From the NCBI RefSeq assembly GCF_002812955.1, contig NZ_PFXK01000002.1:62001-126000 (forward strand): a stretch of DNA of 64,000 nucleotides, in the 5' to 3' direction. This document shows positions 48,714 to 57,216 of the stretch, one piece after another. The notes beneath the pieces are model-generated. The model saw only the letters and a program-made list of their open reading frames with translations, was not told the DNA's origin and made no database searches. The stretch's first letter is position 1; each line of letters begins with the position of its first letter. The position numbers and the translations under genes were made by a program. Origin of the DNA: Vibrio sp. HA2012 (GTDB taxonomy: Bacteria > Pseudomonadota > Gammaproteobacteria > Enterobacterales > Vibrionaceae).

Positions 48714-49736
48714 TTAGCAGGTAAGCCAGCTTTCTGCTGCATGAAATGGCATCACTGATTCTCGCTGGATAAGCTTACCCTTAAACTGATGAGAAGAACC
48801 GCTATCTTTATGATTGATCAGCTGTACGGCTAGTTCCATAGCCTGTCTGGTCATTACATTGAGCGGTAGCTCAATTGTCGTCAGAGCCGGAGAAACATAC
48901 GCTGCCAGCATATTGTTATCAATACCGGCAAGAGACACCTGCTCCGGAACTTTGATACCGGCTTCAGTTAATGCTTTAAGTGCACCTAGTGCCATATAGT
49001 CGTTAAAAGCAAAGAGGGCGGTAAATGAAGTCTTTTCTTCTAGTAATTCCTGGCAGGCTCGATAGCCCCCTTCTATCTGATAATCCGCGTATTTTACCAG
49101 ACAAGGTTTATATGGAATAGCATGTCTTTTCAATGTGTTGATATAACCGGCCAGACGGGCTTTGCCTGTCGGGTTATCCAATGAGCCGGTTATGCAGGCA
49201 ATTTTTCGGTGACCGTAACCAATCAGATGATTCATCATCATGGTACTTGCTGATTCCTGATCAAAGGTTACGGTATGAAATAGCGGCTCCGGCAGGGTTC
49301 GGTTGATTAAAACCAAAGGTGTAGACAGTTCCCGGTGTAATTTTCTGAGATGAGCATCTGATAGGGTTCTGCTATAAAGCACGATAGCGTCACAGCGGCC
49401 TTCGAGTTGCCGGACGGTTTCGTATTCCAGCTCAGGGTCATTATGGCAATCGGTGACAATCAGCTGTTTTTTTACCGCTTCAGCACTGGCGGATGCCTGT
49501 TGCAGCAGGCTGCCGATATAGGCACCGTCAAAATGGGAAACAACGAAACCTATCGTATCTGTTTTACTGGTAGCAAGAGCCTGAGCAATCTTATTAGGCC
49601 GATATCCGAGCTGTTCCATTGCAGCATAGACGGCTTCTCTGGTTGATTCTTTTACCTGTCCGGTTCCGTTCATTACCCGGGACACGGTTGCTTTGGATAC
49701 GCCTGCCAGTTTACATACGTCAACAATGGTGCTCAT
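48714..49736 (-). CDS. LacI-family repressor, AscG-like; candidate regulator of the AACCGGTT regulon
   Basis: 340 residues. The HTH reads IVDVCKLAGVSKATVSRVMNG and the hinge PNKIAQALATSKTDTIG. The sensor domain ends VSLAGIDNNMLAAYVSPALTTI. The recognition helix SKATVSRV is the AscG type, and E. coli AscG is known to bind TGAAACCGGTTTCA. The same sequence class stands before the PTS operon next door and both GH1 genes, which makes this gene the best candidate. The LacI gene at 63008 shares the same recognition helix, so overlap in binding is possible. AAGGAA precedes the ATG. Confidence 0.88.
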   Translation of the reverse strand: MSTIVDVCKLAGVSKATVSRVMNGTGQVKESTREAVYAAMEQLGYRPNKIAQALATSKTDTIGFVVSHFDGAYIGSLLQQASASAEAVKKQLIVTDCHNDPELEYETVRQLEGRCDAIVLYSRTLSDAHLRKLHRELSTPLVLINRTLPEPLFHTVTFDQESASTMMMNHLIGYGHRKIACITGSLDNPTGKARLAGYINTLKRHAIPYKPCLVKYADYQIEGGYRACQELLEEKTSFTALFAFNDYMALGALKALTEAGIKVPEQVSLAGIDNNMLAAYVSPALTTIELPLNVMTRQAMELAVQLINHKDSGSSHQFKGKLIQRESVMPFHAAESWLTC

Positions 49737-49768
49737 TGATTTCCTTGTGCTTTATCTTGATTAGTTAG

Positions 49769-49784
49769 CCCGGCGAAAGCCGGG
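49769..49784. terminator. Hairpin between the PTS operon and the LacI gene
   Basis: CCCGGC-GAAA-GCCGGG is a stable 6-bp stem with a GNRA-type loop. No clear T-run follows on the minus strand, so termination may be partial. Confidence 0.55.
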
Positions 49785-49842
49785 TCTGTGATTTTATCAT
49801 TTGCAGTAAACGGAGGCATCTTTTCTGACAGAATAACCGTCA

Positions 49843-50190
49843 CTAAGCTGCATTCTGGCTGCCTAATTTAGCCATTTTATGCAGCTCGATGATTTCCTCG
49901 ATCAACTCTCGAGCCAGCATAGACGTCATAATGTGATCCTGTGCATGCACCATAATCAGATTAACCGGCACCTTACCGCTACCCTGATCCATACCGATAA
50001 GCTGAGTTTGTACCGTATGGGCGCGTTTTGAAGCTTCAGTGGATTCCTGAAGAAGCTGATCGACGTCATTCCAGTTTCCCGCCTTGGCAGCATACAGTGC
50101 CTGCATCGCACAACTGCGGGCTTCACCGGCATTAATGATCAGTTCCATCACTGTGGATTCCATATCCATAACTGCTGATTCTGTCTCCAT
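49843..50190 (-). CDS. PTS lactose/cellobiose-family EIIA
   Basis: 115-residue EIIA of the Lac family, an all-helical trimer-forming phosphocarrier. The motif LIMVHAQDHIMTSMLARELIEEI contains the phosphorylated histidine (His82 or His86 in HAQDH). It is the last gene of EIIB-EIIC-EIIA, the same order as E. coli chbBCA. The start at 50190 has CGGAG eight bases before it; there are further in-frame ATGs within 15 residues. Confidence 0.92.
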   Translation of the reverse strand: METESAVMDMESTVMELIINAGEARSCAMQALYAAKAGNWNDVDQLLQESTEASKRAHTVQTQLIGMDQGSGKVPVNLIMVHAQDHIMTSMLARELIEEIIELHKMAKLGSQNAA

Positions 50191-50261
50191 TAGAGTACTC
50201 CGTTAGATATTCTGAATTCTGACAGGGGATACCTGCCCGGCAGGTTCCCCGTAATCAATGA

Positions 50262-51590
50262 TTAAATAGTGTTGGGATTAAGTTCAGAGGCTGAACTTGT
50301 TTCAGTCGCTTCACTTTCTGCTTTTTCTTGAGCAAGCAGCTGTTTTTCATATATTTTGAAGAATGGATAGTAAAGAATCAGATCCAGCACAATTAAACCA
50401 ATAACCAGAAGGCCATTACTCATTTGCCAGCCAGCACCCCATGCGGCACCAATAGGTGCAGGTGCTGTCCATGGAACAAGAGAGATCACTTTACCGATCA
50501 GACCCAGCTTTGCTGCAGAGTATGCAATGATGGCGTTAATCATCGGAATACCAACGAAAGGCAAAAATAAAATCGGGTTCATGACTATTGGGCTGCCGAA
50601 AATTACCGGTTCATTAATATTAAATACTGCAGGGATAACACCAATTTTACCAATAGAACGCAGGTGTACAGATTTACTACGCAGATAAAGCAGAACCAAT
50701 GCAAAGGTTGCCCCTGAACCACCAAGAACGATGAAGAAAGACCAGAATGGTTCAATAAAAATAGCAGGCAGTTCTTGGCCGGCTGCCAGAGCTTCCTGAT
50801 TCATTCCGAGGTTGATTAGATAGAAAGGAGCCATAATACCACCGACAATGGTTGCCCCGTGGATACCTGCGAACCACAATGTATGTGCAAGGAAAGTAGC
50901 AAATAAAATTGCTGGTAAAGTGTCCGATGCTGAAATTAAAGGCGTAAATATAGCCATGATTGCTTCAGGCATTAACATGCCAACTTGTCCTTTAAGAAGC
51001 AGGTTTATCGGATAAATTGTCAGAATAACAAATAGGGCTGGAATCAGCAGATTAAAAGATTGACGGATTTTAGGCGGGACTTGTTCCGGCATTTTTATTC
51101 CGATATTACGTTCTTTAAGAATTCTTGTTAATTCCGTCACATATATGCCAACAATAATAGCAGTAAAAATACCGGTGCCGCCAAGATATGTACCGGAAAG
51201 CTTACCGTCTTCCATTGGAGCTGCAATTAGCAGGAAAGTCATCAATGACAACATGGAAGTAGGAAAGGAATCTAGCTTATAGCTTTGTGCCAGATTATAA
51301 GCAATGCCTGCAGCAATATAGCAAGACATGATTCCCATCGACATATTGAATGGAGTCATTATCTCGTTAAAATAGTTTTTTGATAGTTCAATCCACCATT
51401 GTCCCAGCGCAAAAGTGGTATCGGCTGAAAAAGGAGGAAATGCAAATACAAGTAAAAATGAGCCAACAATCATAAACGGCATTGCACCGATAAAGCCATC
51501 CCGAATTGCGCCTACATGACGTTGGCTGCCAACCTGTCCGGCTATCGGAGCAATTTTCTGTTCTATAAAATCGAAAAACGGATGAGACAT
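50262..51590 (-). CDS. PTS lactose/cellobiose-family EIIC permease
   Basis: 442-residue inner-membrane EIIC of the Lac/cellobiose family. It opens FIEQKIAPIAGQVGSQRHVGAIRDGFIGAMPF, has the signature FNINEPVIFGSPIVMNP with the conserved Glu of the sugar site, and HTLWFAGIHGATIVGG. About ten helices are evident. The C-terminal tail is Ser/Glu-rich (SEATETSSASELNPN). A GGGAGG ribosome site precedes the start. It moves a beta-linked disaccharide and couples to EIIB. Cellobiose, chitobiose and aryl-glucosides are candidates; the two GH1 6-phospho-beta-glucosidases favour a beta-glucoside. Confidence 0.93.
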   Translation of the reverse strand: MSHPFFDFIEQKIAPIAGQVGSQRHVGAIRDGFIGAMPFMIVGSFLLVFAFPPFSADTTFALGQWWIELSKNYFNEIMTPFNMSMGIMSCYIAAGIAYNLAQSYKLDSFPTSMLSLMTFLLIAAPMEDGKLSGTYLGGTGIFTAIIVGIYVTELTRILKERNIGIKMPEQVPPKIRQSFNLLIPALFVILTIYPINLLLKGQVGMLMPEAIMAIFTPLISASDTLPAILFATFLAHTLWFAGIHGATIVGGIMAPFYLINLGMNQEALAAGQELPAIFIEPFWSFFIVLGGSGATFALVLLYLRSKSVHLRSIGKIGVIPAVFNINEPVIFGSPIVMNPILFLPFVGIPMINAIIAYSAAKLGLIGKVISLVPWTAPAPIGAAWGAGWQMSNGLLVIGLIVLDLILYYPFFKIYEKQLLAQEKAESEATETSSASELNPNTI

Positions 51591-51604
51591 GATTTTATCC
51601 TCCC

Positions 51605-51913
51605 TTATGCTTCCAGCATTGCCAGAGCATCGGCTAGTATTTTATCCCCTTTCATCATGCCGTAATCCATAGCATTAATGACCCCGACAGGTTTACCTGC
51701 GGCTTCACCTTTGGCCTTGAATTCTGCTTCTTTGTATTTGATTTGAGGTCCGAGCATGCAGCAATCATAATCCGGCAGCGTTGCTTCAAATTCGTCCATG
51801 CCAACCGCAGTAATATCAACGTCAATGCCCTGAGTCGCAGCAGCTTGTTTCATTTTAGTTACCACCATACTGGTAGACATACCGGCGGCACAGCAAAGGA
51901 ATATTTTTTTCAT
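51605..51913 (-). CDS. PTS lactose/cellobiose-family EIIB
   Basis: 102-residue cytoplasmic EIIB. The phosphocysteine loop is KIFLCCAAGMSTSM. There are two neighbouring cysteines, Cys7 and Cys8; by family alignment Cys8, just before AAGMSTS, is the active one. The middle reads DYDCCMLGPQIKYKEAEFK. It is the first gene of the operon, with a 14-bp gap to EIIC. The promoter region carries two near-overlapping AACCGGTT operators. Confidence 0.93.
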   Translation of the reverse strand: MKKIFLCCAAGMSTSMVVTKMKQAAATQGIDVDITAVGMDEFEATLPDYDCCMLGPQIKYKEAEFKAKGEAAGKPVGVINAMDYGMMKGDKILADALAMLEA

Positions 51914-51979
51914 AATAAGTTCCTGTTCTATCTGTAGAGTAGGGTTTGTTGTTACTTCGTAACTGACTATAACAACTTG

Positions 51980-52006
51980 AGAAACCGGTTACAGTAACCG
52001 GTTACA
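51980..52006. promoter_or_regulatory. Tandem AscG-type operators before the PTS operon
   Basis: AGAAACCGGTTACA (51980-51993) and AGTAACCGGTTACA (51993-52006), centres 13 bp apart. They share the motif found at both GH1 promoters, giving a likely single repressor for transport and hydrolysis. Confidence 0.78.
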
Positions 52007-52145
52007 GTTTTGATGTGTAAATGTGATTTGTTACATAAAATTTACGAAGTTTTTGTTTTTAGATGTGATTAAGATCTAATCAGAAGCGCGGCCAACATCA
52101 TTTCTGGCCGCTGATGAAGATTTAATGTGGTGTATCTGGATGTTT

Positions 52146-53159
52146 TTACAGAGAAAAACTGTCTCTCTGGATAAAATCGTACCCCAGATGAATCATTTTT
52201 TTAACTTTACGGCCATTGACCAGTTCCAGAAACAGCTCAACGGCTGTTTCTCCCATTTCCATCGGATATAAACGCATAGTGGACAAACCGGGGTTCATAT
52301 GGGCTGAAGTAGAAATATCATTCATACCAATGACCTTAATATCTCCGGGAATAGTCAGTTCTTTTTCGTAGATAGCCCGGTAGACACCAACCGCAATAAT
52401 ATCTGTTGCAGCAAAAACAACATCCGGTATCTGGGGGCTTTCCAGAATTTTTAGCATTGCCTTGTAGCCGGATTCTATACAGAATTCTTTACTGACAATG
52501 CAGTGTTCTTCCCTGTACAGGTTATGTAGCTTTGTCTGTTCCCTGAATACATGCAACCGGGTTTCATCATTACCGATAAAAGCCGGGTATCTGGCTCCGC
52601 TGTCAATGATATATCCGACCAACTCCCGAGCCGCAGCATGGCGGTCAAACAGAACGGCATCGCTGTGCCTGCCGAGAGGATTTGAGTCGATGAAAATCAG
52701 GTTGCGGTTATACCGATACATTTGGTTGATCTCATCATCGGTAAAGTGACCTACGGCGATCACAGCCTTAGGCTTGCTGAGAATATGACCACTCTTTTCT
52801 ATCTGATCCCGGCGCAGGGTTCTGACTGCAATTTTATTTTTAAAACAGCAGCTCTCAATTCCGACTCGGATTGACGTAAAATAGGGGTCGGAGATTTCCC
52901 GTACAGGGTCAAGAAAATTGACGATTACAACTTCCAGTTGAGCAGATGCTGTGACACAGGAGCCGGAAAACGAGGGAATGTCATTTTCTTGCTGCGCTTT
53001 CCTCTGCTTTGGCGATACATAGTCCAGTTCTTTTACCGCCTGCAAAATTTCGTCTCGTTTTGTGCTGGTAATAGAAAGTGTCGGATCCTGATTAATAACC
53101 CGGGAAATTGTTGAAGTTGAAACCTTAGTTAAAACCGCAATATCTTTTAGCGTTGCCAA
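52146..53159 (-). CDS. LacI-family regulator, EbgR-like, TTG start
   Basis: 337 residues starting at a TTG with AGGATAGG six bases upstream. The N-terminus MATLKDIAVLTKVSTSTISRVI is the standard LacI start, which supports the TTG. Next comes NQDPTLSITSTKRDEILQAVKELDYVSP, the form seen in EbgR-type repressors of beta-galactoside genes. The sensor domain ends IKVIGMNDISTSAHMNPGLSTMRLY. It lies between the PTS operon and ganK, all in one direction. It may control the gan genes, though its recognition helix STSTISRV is close to that of RbsR rather than AscG. Confidence 0.85.
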   Translation of the reverse strand: MATLKDIAVLTKVSTSTISRVINQDPTLSITSTKRDEILQAVKELDYVSPKQRKAQQENDIPSFSGSCVTASAQLEVVIVNFLDPVREISDPYFTSIRVGIESCCFKNKIAVRTLRRDQIEKSGHILSKPKAVIAVGHFTDDEINQMYRYNRNLIFIDSNPLGRHSDAVLFDRHAAARELVGYIIDSGARYPAFIGNDETRLHVFREQTKLHNLYREEHCIVSKEFCIESGYKAMLKILESPQIPDVVFAATDIIAVGVYRAIYEKELTIPGDIKVIGMNDISTSAHMNPGLSTMRLYPMEMGETAVELFLELVNGRKVKKMIHLGYDFIQRDSFSL

Positions 53160-53200
53160 ACTGTACCTATCCTGTTGTTATTTTTGTTATTAAAGCCTGA

Positions 53201-53227
53201 GCAGTCAGGGGATTTTCCCCTGACTGC
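53201..53227. terminator. Perfect hairpin between ganK and the LacI gene
   Basis: GCAGTCAGGGGA and TCCCCTGACTGC form a perfect 12-bp stem with a 3-nt loop. The downstream minus-strand sequence is only moderately T-rich, but the stem is strong enough to end ganK transcripts. Confidence 0.75.
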
Positions 53228-53234
53228 CATTCTC

Positions 53235-54341
53235 TTAAATAGCTTTACTAAATTTTTTCTCAACCAGTGCTTGCCCATTGTTATCGAATATATGGATAAG
53301 ATCTGTTGAGGTATACAGGGTCAGAGAATTATTCGGTTCGACAATGCAATCACCCTGATGCAGGAATTTAAAGTTATCGACGCCGCAACTCTGGCCGAAA
53401 ATGTAAGTGCTGTTACCCAGACGTTCGACGACTTCCGTATCAAAGCTGAGTGCGATATCAGCCTCTTCCCGGGATAAGTGTTCCGGTCTGATCCCTATGG
53501 TTATCTGCTCGCCTGCACTCATTGGGGGAACGGATACTGGTAAAGAGATCATCTGACCGTTATACCCCAGTTCTACAGTGATACTATCTGTTTCCCAGGA
53601 TATGAGTTTACTCGGAATAAAATTCATCTTCGGTGAACCAATAAAGCCGGCAACAAACAGATTTTGCGGGTGGTAATACAGTTCCATCGGCGTACCGACC
53701 TGCTCTACACGGCCATCCCGCAGCACTACAATTTTATCAGCCAGCGTCATGGCTTCTACCTGATCATGGGTGACATAAACCATGGTAGACTGCAGCTCTT
53801 TGTGAAGCTTGGCAATGTGCAGCCGCATTTCTACCCGCAGTTCTGCATCCAGGTTAGATAAAGGCTCATCAAACAGGAACACATCCGGATCCCGGATAAT
53901 AGCGCGGCCGATTGCAACCCTTTGTCTCTGTCCTCCTGATAACTGAGCGGGTTTACGTTCCAGAAGAGATTCCAGTTGTAACGCTTTCGCTACCAGTTTT
54001 ACTTTGTGCTCAATTTCTTTTGGCGGGGTTTTCTTTACTTTAAGAGAATACCCCATATTTTCAGCAACAGTCATATGCGGGTATAGAGCATATGACTGAA
54101 ACACCATGGCGACACCACGCTGTGAAGGAGGAACATCATTCATCACTTGCTCGCCAATCTTTAGTTCTCCCAGGCTTATTTCTTCGAGTCCGGCGATCAT
54201 ACGCAGCAGGGTTGATTTACCACAGCCAGAGGGGCCAACGAAGACAACAAATTCGCCACTTTCGATAGAAAGATTAACATTATGAATAGTTTGCGTATCA
54301 CCAAAGCGTTTGATGATATTCGATAAATTAATTGAAGCCAT
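53235..54341 (-). CDS. ganK: MalK/MsmX-type ABC transporter ATPase of the galactan locus
   Basis: 368 residues. The ATPase domain has Walker A GPSGCGKSTL, Q-loop AMVFQSYALYPHMTVAENM, signature QLSGGQRQRVAIGRA, Walker B DVFLFDEPLSNLD and switch histidine VTHDQVEAMT. A C-terminal regulatory beta domain (about residues 235-365) includes GIRPEHL. This is the MalK architecture for oligosaccharide importers. It is divergent from the binding-protein gene by a 258-bp control region, and would energise GanF and GanG. In enterobacterial gan clusters the ATPase gene lies inside the operon, as I recall, so the divergent placement here is different. Confidence 0.9.
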   Translation of the reverse strand: MASINLSNIIKRFGDTQTIHNVNLSIESGEFVVFVGPSGCGKSTLLRMIAGLEEISLGELKIGEQVMNDVPPSQRGVAMVFQSYALYPHMTVAENMGYSLKVKKTPPKEIEHKVKLVAKALQLESLLERKPAQLSGGQRQRVAIGRAIIRDPDVFLFDEPLSNLDAELRVEMRLHIAKLHKELQSTMVYVTHDQVEAMTLADKIVVLRDGRVEQVGTPMELYYHPQNLFVAGFIGSPKMNFIPSKLISWETDSITVELGYNGQMISLPVSVPPMSAGEQITIGIRPEHLSREEADIALSFDTEVVERLGNSTYIFGQSCGVDNFKFLHQGDCIVEPNNSLTLYTSTDLIHIFDNNGQALVEKKFSKAI

Positions 54342-54426
54342 GAGGTAACCTATTGTTTTTTATTCTGAAAATTGAAATCACAACTTTCTTGTGATAAACG
54401 CATCAGTAGTTAGTAAATTTTTACTT

Positions 54427-54452
54427 GATTTGTAATAAATTAATCACAAATC
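54427..54452. promoter_or_regulatory. Imperfect palindrome in the ganK-ganE control region
   Basis: GATTTGTAATAAA at 54427-54439 is matched by its reverse complement in 54440-54452 at 11 of 13 positions. It is not a standard CRP site because the half-sites are 8 bp apart. It could be the operator of a gan regulator. Confidence 0.45.
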
Positions 54453-54463
54453 CGATGTTTTCT

Positions 54464-54479
54464 AGTGACAGAGATCACA
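54464..54479. promoter_or_regulatory. CRP site before ganE
   Basis: AGTGA-CAGAGA-TCACA matches the CRP consensus at 9 of 10 core positions. A TATATA -10-like box at about 54527 would put the site centre near -67, a usual place for CRP activation. Confidence 0.78.
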
Positions 54480-54599
54480 AATGCTTAGCAGTTCTATGGA
54501 TGAAGCCAGGTGCTGAAGCATATTTTATATATCGAACAGGGTAGCTTCTTAAAGTAAATTTAGTTTAACGATTATTAATTGGTAAAAGCAAGGGAAAAT

Positions 54600-55838
54600 A
54601 TGAAAAATAATAAATTAAAAAAGGTGGTGTATTGCTCTGCAATTTATACTGCTTTAATAGGTTCCTCTTCTGTATTTGCACAAGATAAACTCCTTGTATG
54701 GGAGGATATTCAAAAATCATTTGGTAATAAGGAGGCTGTTGAGTTATTTGAAAAAAAATATGATGTAGATGTTCAGGTTAAAGAGCTTCCTTATGGTGGT
54801 CAGATTGAGGCATTGAGAATGGACGGCCCTGCTGGCACTGGTCCGGACGTGGTTCTTATTCCTCATGATCAAATTGGTGGTGCTGTTATTCAGGGTCTGA
54901 TTTCACCTATAAAGCCAGATCAAAAGGTATTAGATACATTTACGGATTCATCTTTGGATGCATTGACATATAAAGGTGTTCTTTATGGAATTCCTAAATC
55001 TGTTGAAACAGTTGTAATGGTCTATAATAAAGATCTTATCGATGTTCTTCCTTCTAATATTGAAGAAATATATGAATTATCTAGAGCACTTTCAAAACAA
55101 GATAAATATGGTCTTCTAGCGAAGTGGGACGAATTATATTACGGGTATGGCATCATAAAAGGTATGGGGGGTGACATTTTTGCTAAAGCAGAAGATGGCT
55201 CTTATGATCCGAATAAACTTTTACTAAATACTGATGGGGCCGTTGAGGGTGCCACGTATATTCAAAAATTCTATCGTGATGGCCTTTTCCCTACGGGCAT
55301 TGTAGGCAATAACGGATTAAATGCCATTGATTCCTTGTTTACTTCTCAAAAAGCGGCCATCGTAGAAACGGGTCCATGGTCTTTCAAACCGTATGAAGAA
55401 GCGGGAATTAATTACGGTGTTGCCCCTTTACCTTCACTTCCTAACGGAGAACCGATGGGATCCTTTATGGGGGTGAAAAGCTACAGTATTTCTACTTATT
55501 CGAAGAATAAAGAACTGGCAGAAAAGTATATTGAATTCATTAATAGTTATGACAATGCGAAACGTCGTTTTGAGCTAACCGGTGAAGTACCTGCCGTTGA
55601 GAAACTGGTCGATGATCCTGTTATCAAGAATGATATGGGGGCAAGAGCTGTTGCAGTACAGTCTGTTAACGCAACCTCGATGCCATCTATTCCGGAAATG
55701 AATGAAGTCTGGAATCCAGCGAACAGTGCCCTTCAACTGATTGCTACTGGAAAACAGGGGCCGAAAGAGGCTTTAGATGGCGCAGTAGAAGCAATCAGTA
55801 TGCAGATTGAAGCTAACCATGCAATGATGGGTAATTAA
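54600..55838 (+). CDS. ganE: Galacto-oligosaccharide binding protein (MalE/GanO type)
   Basis: 412 residues from ATG 54600, preceded by AAGGG; an earlier start at 54579 would add seven residues. Signal peptide: KKVVYCSAIYTALIGSSSVFA. The mature protein is family 1 (MalE-like): KLLVWEDIQKSFGNKEAVELFEKKY, TGPDVVLIPHDQIGG and YGIPKSVETVVMVYNKDLI. The first half of the gene is visibly more A+T-rich than its neighbours. It leads an operon with two permeases, a GH53 galactanase and a GH42 beta-galactosidase, so beta-1,4-galacto-oligosaccharides are the likely ligand. A hairpin follows. Confidence 0.88.
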   Translation: MKNNKLKKVVYCSAIYTALIGSSSVFAQDKLLVWEDIQKSFGNKEAVELFEKKYDVDVQVKELPYGGQIEALRMDGPAGTGPDVVLIPHDQIGGAVIQGLISPIKPDQKVLDTFTDSSLDALTYKGVLYGIPKSVETVVMVYNKDLIDVLPSNIEEIYELSRALSKQDKYGLLAKWDELYYGYGIIKGMGGDIFAKAEDGSYDPNKLLLNTDGAVEGATYIQKFYRDGLFPTGIVGNNGLNAIDSLFTSQKAAIVETGPWSFKPYEEAGINYGVAPLPSLPNGEPMGSFMGVKSYSISTYSKNKELAEKYIEFINSYDNAKRRFELTGEVPAVEKLVDDPVIKNDMGARAVAVQSVNATSMPSIPEMNEVWNPANSALQLIATGKQGPKEALDGAVEAISMQIEANHAMMGN

Positions 55839-55853
55839 TATAAAAAGTGGTGC

Positions 55854-55878
55854 CAGCCTGATAATAATTGTCAGGCTG
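55854..55878 (+). other. Intercistronic hairpin between ganE and ganF
   Basis: CAGCCTGA and TCAGGCTG form an 8-bp stem with a 9-nt loop. Similar elements between a binding-protein gene and the permease genes (as in malE-malF) stabilise the upstream message; that role is inferred. Confidence 0.7.
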
Positions 55879-55903
55879 ATATCTAGAGTGTGGAGTTTTG
55901 TTA

Positions 55904-57208
55904 ATGTCAGAGTTTTATGGGGAGCCATCTCTTAATATGAAGAAATACAGTTCTCATAGAGTTGTTGCTGTCTTATTTGGGGTTATACCCGGATTCGGTC
56001 AGTTTTATAACCGGCAACTGATGAAAGGGAGTATTTTTTCTGTATTACTTTTTAGTTTCCTGGGAATAGGTAGTGATTTTCTTCAGCATGGTTTTTGGGG
56101 GTTAACTACATTAGGTGAAAAACTTCCTCAGGATAACTCAATTTTTCTTCTGGCTGAAGGGATCATCTCTCTTATCATCGCATTGTTTGGTCTGTCTGTG
56201 TATGCTTTCAGTATATTTGATGCTTATCAAAATGGCAGGCTACGAGATGAAGGTAAGGCACTTAATTCTATAAGAAAGCAGTTCAGAAATATTGTTGAGT
56301 CCGGATTTCCATATTTAATGACAACACCTGCATTTATTTTGCTGGTATTTGTTGTGGTTTTTCCTATTGTATTCGGGTTTGCTATCGGTTTCACTAATTA
56401 CAATTTGTATAATACTCCACCAGCTAAATTAGTTGATTGGGTAGGTCTGAAAAACTTTATTAATATATTTAAAGTTAATCTCTGGAGAAAAACATTTCTT
56501 GACGTTTTACAGTGGACAGTGATCTGGACATTTTTGGCAACGACATTGCAATGTTCGGTTGGCATCTTGCTGGCTATTCTGGTTAATCAGAAGGATCTGA
56601 AATTTAAGCCATTGATCAGAACTGTATTTATTTTGCCATGGGCAGTTCCAGGATTCGTTACAATTCTGATCTTTACAGGTATGTTTAATGACACATTTGG
56701 TGTAATTAACAATGTCATTCTGGACTTTTTCGGTATCGCGCCAAAACCTTGGCTTACCGACCCATTCTGGACGAAGACGGCATTAATTATGATACAGACC
56801 TGGCTTGGTTTTCCGTTTGTATTTGCTATGACCACTGGTGTATTACAGGCTATTCCGGGGGATCTTTATGAGGCTGCCACTATGGATGGTGCCAGTAAGT
56901 TTCAGCAATTGAGAACTATTACCTTACCACTAGTTCTGTATTCAATTGCACCGATACTTATTACCCAGTACACGTTTAATTTCAATAACTTCAATATTAT
57001 CTATTTGTTTAATAATGGTGAACCTGCTGTTGTTGGCAGTAATGCCGGCGGGACAGATATCTTAGTCTCCTGGATTTATAAGCTGACTATGTCGTCATCA
57101 CAATATTCTATCGCTTCTGCTATTACGTTATTGCTTTCAATTTTTGTTGTCGGTATCGCTTTATGGCAGTTCCGGATGACAAAATCATTTAAAGAAGAAG
57201 GGAGATAA
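55904..57208 (+). CDS. ganF: Galacto-oligosaccharide ABC permease 1 (MalF type)
   Basis: 434 residues from the ATG at 55904, with GGAG nine bases upstream; a TTG two codons earlier is possible. An N-terminal extra membrane region (GVIPGFGQFYNRQLMKGSIF, then more helices to about residue 115) precedes the typical MalF core. The core has TPAFILLVFVVVFPIVFGFAIGFTNY and the coupling loop EAATMDGASKFQQLRTITLPLV. It pairs with GanG in the inner membrane, and ganG starts 8 bp after the stop. Confidence 0.9.
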   Translation: MSEFYGEPSLNMKKYSSHRVVAVLFGVIPGFGQFYNRQLMKGSIFSVLLFSFLGIGSDFLQHGFWGLTTLGEKLPQDNSIFLLAEGIISLIIALFGLSVYAFSIFDAYQNGRLRDEGKALNSIRKQFRNIVESGFPYLMTTPAFILLVFVVVFPIVFGFAIGFTNYNLYNTPPAKLVDWVGLKNFINIFKVNLWRKTFLDVLQWTVIWTFLATTLQCSVGILLAILVNQKDLKFKPLIRTVFILPWAVPGFVTILIFTGMFNDTFGVINNVILDFFGIAPKPWLTDPFWTKTALIMIQTWLGFPFVFAMTTGVLQAIPGDLYEAATMDGASKFQQLRTITLPLVLYSIAPILITQYTFNFNNFNIIYLFNNGEPAVVGSNAGGTDILVSWIYKLTMSSSQYSIASAITLLLSIFVVGIALWQFRMTKSFKEEGR

Positions 57209-57216
57209 GAGGGATT

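Noticed and set aside
52011..52036. Possible CRP site (ATGTGATTTGTTACAT) upstream of the PTS operon
   Set aside because: Only one half-site fits; the second half reads ACATA instead of TCACA at the required spacing.
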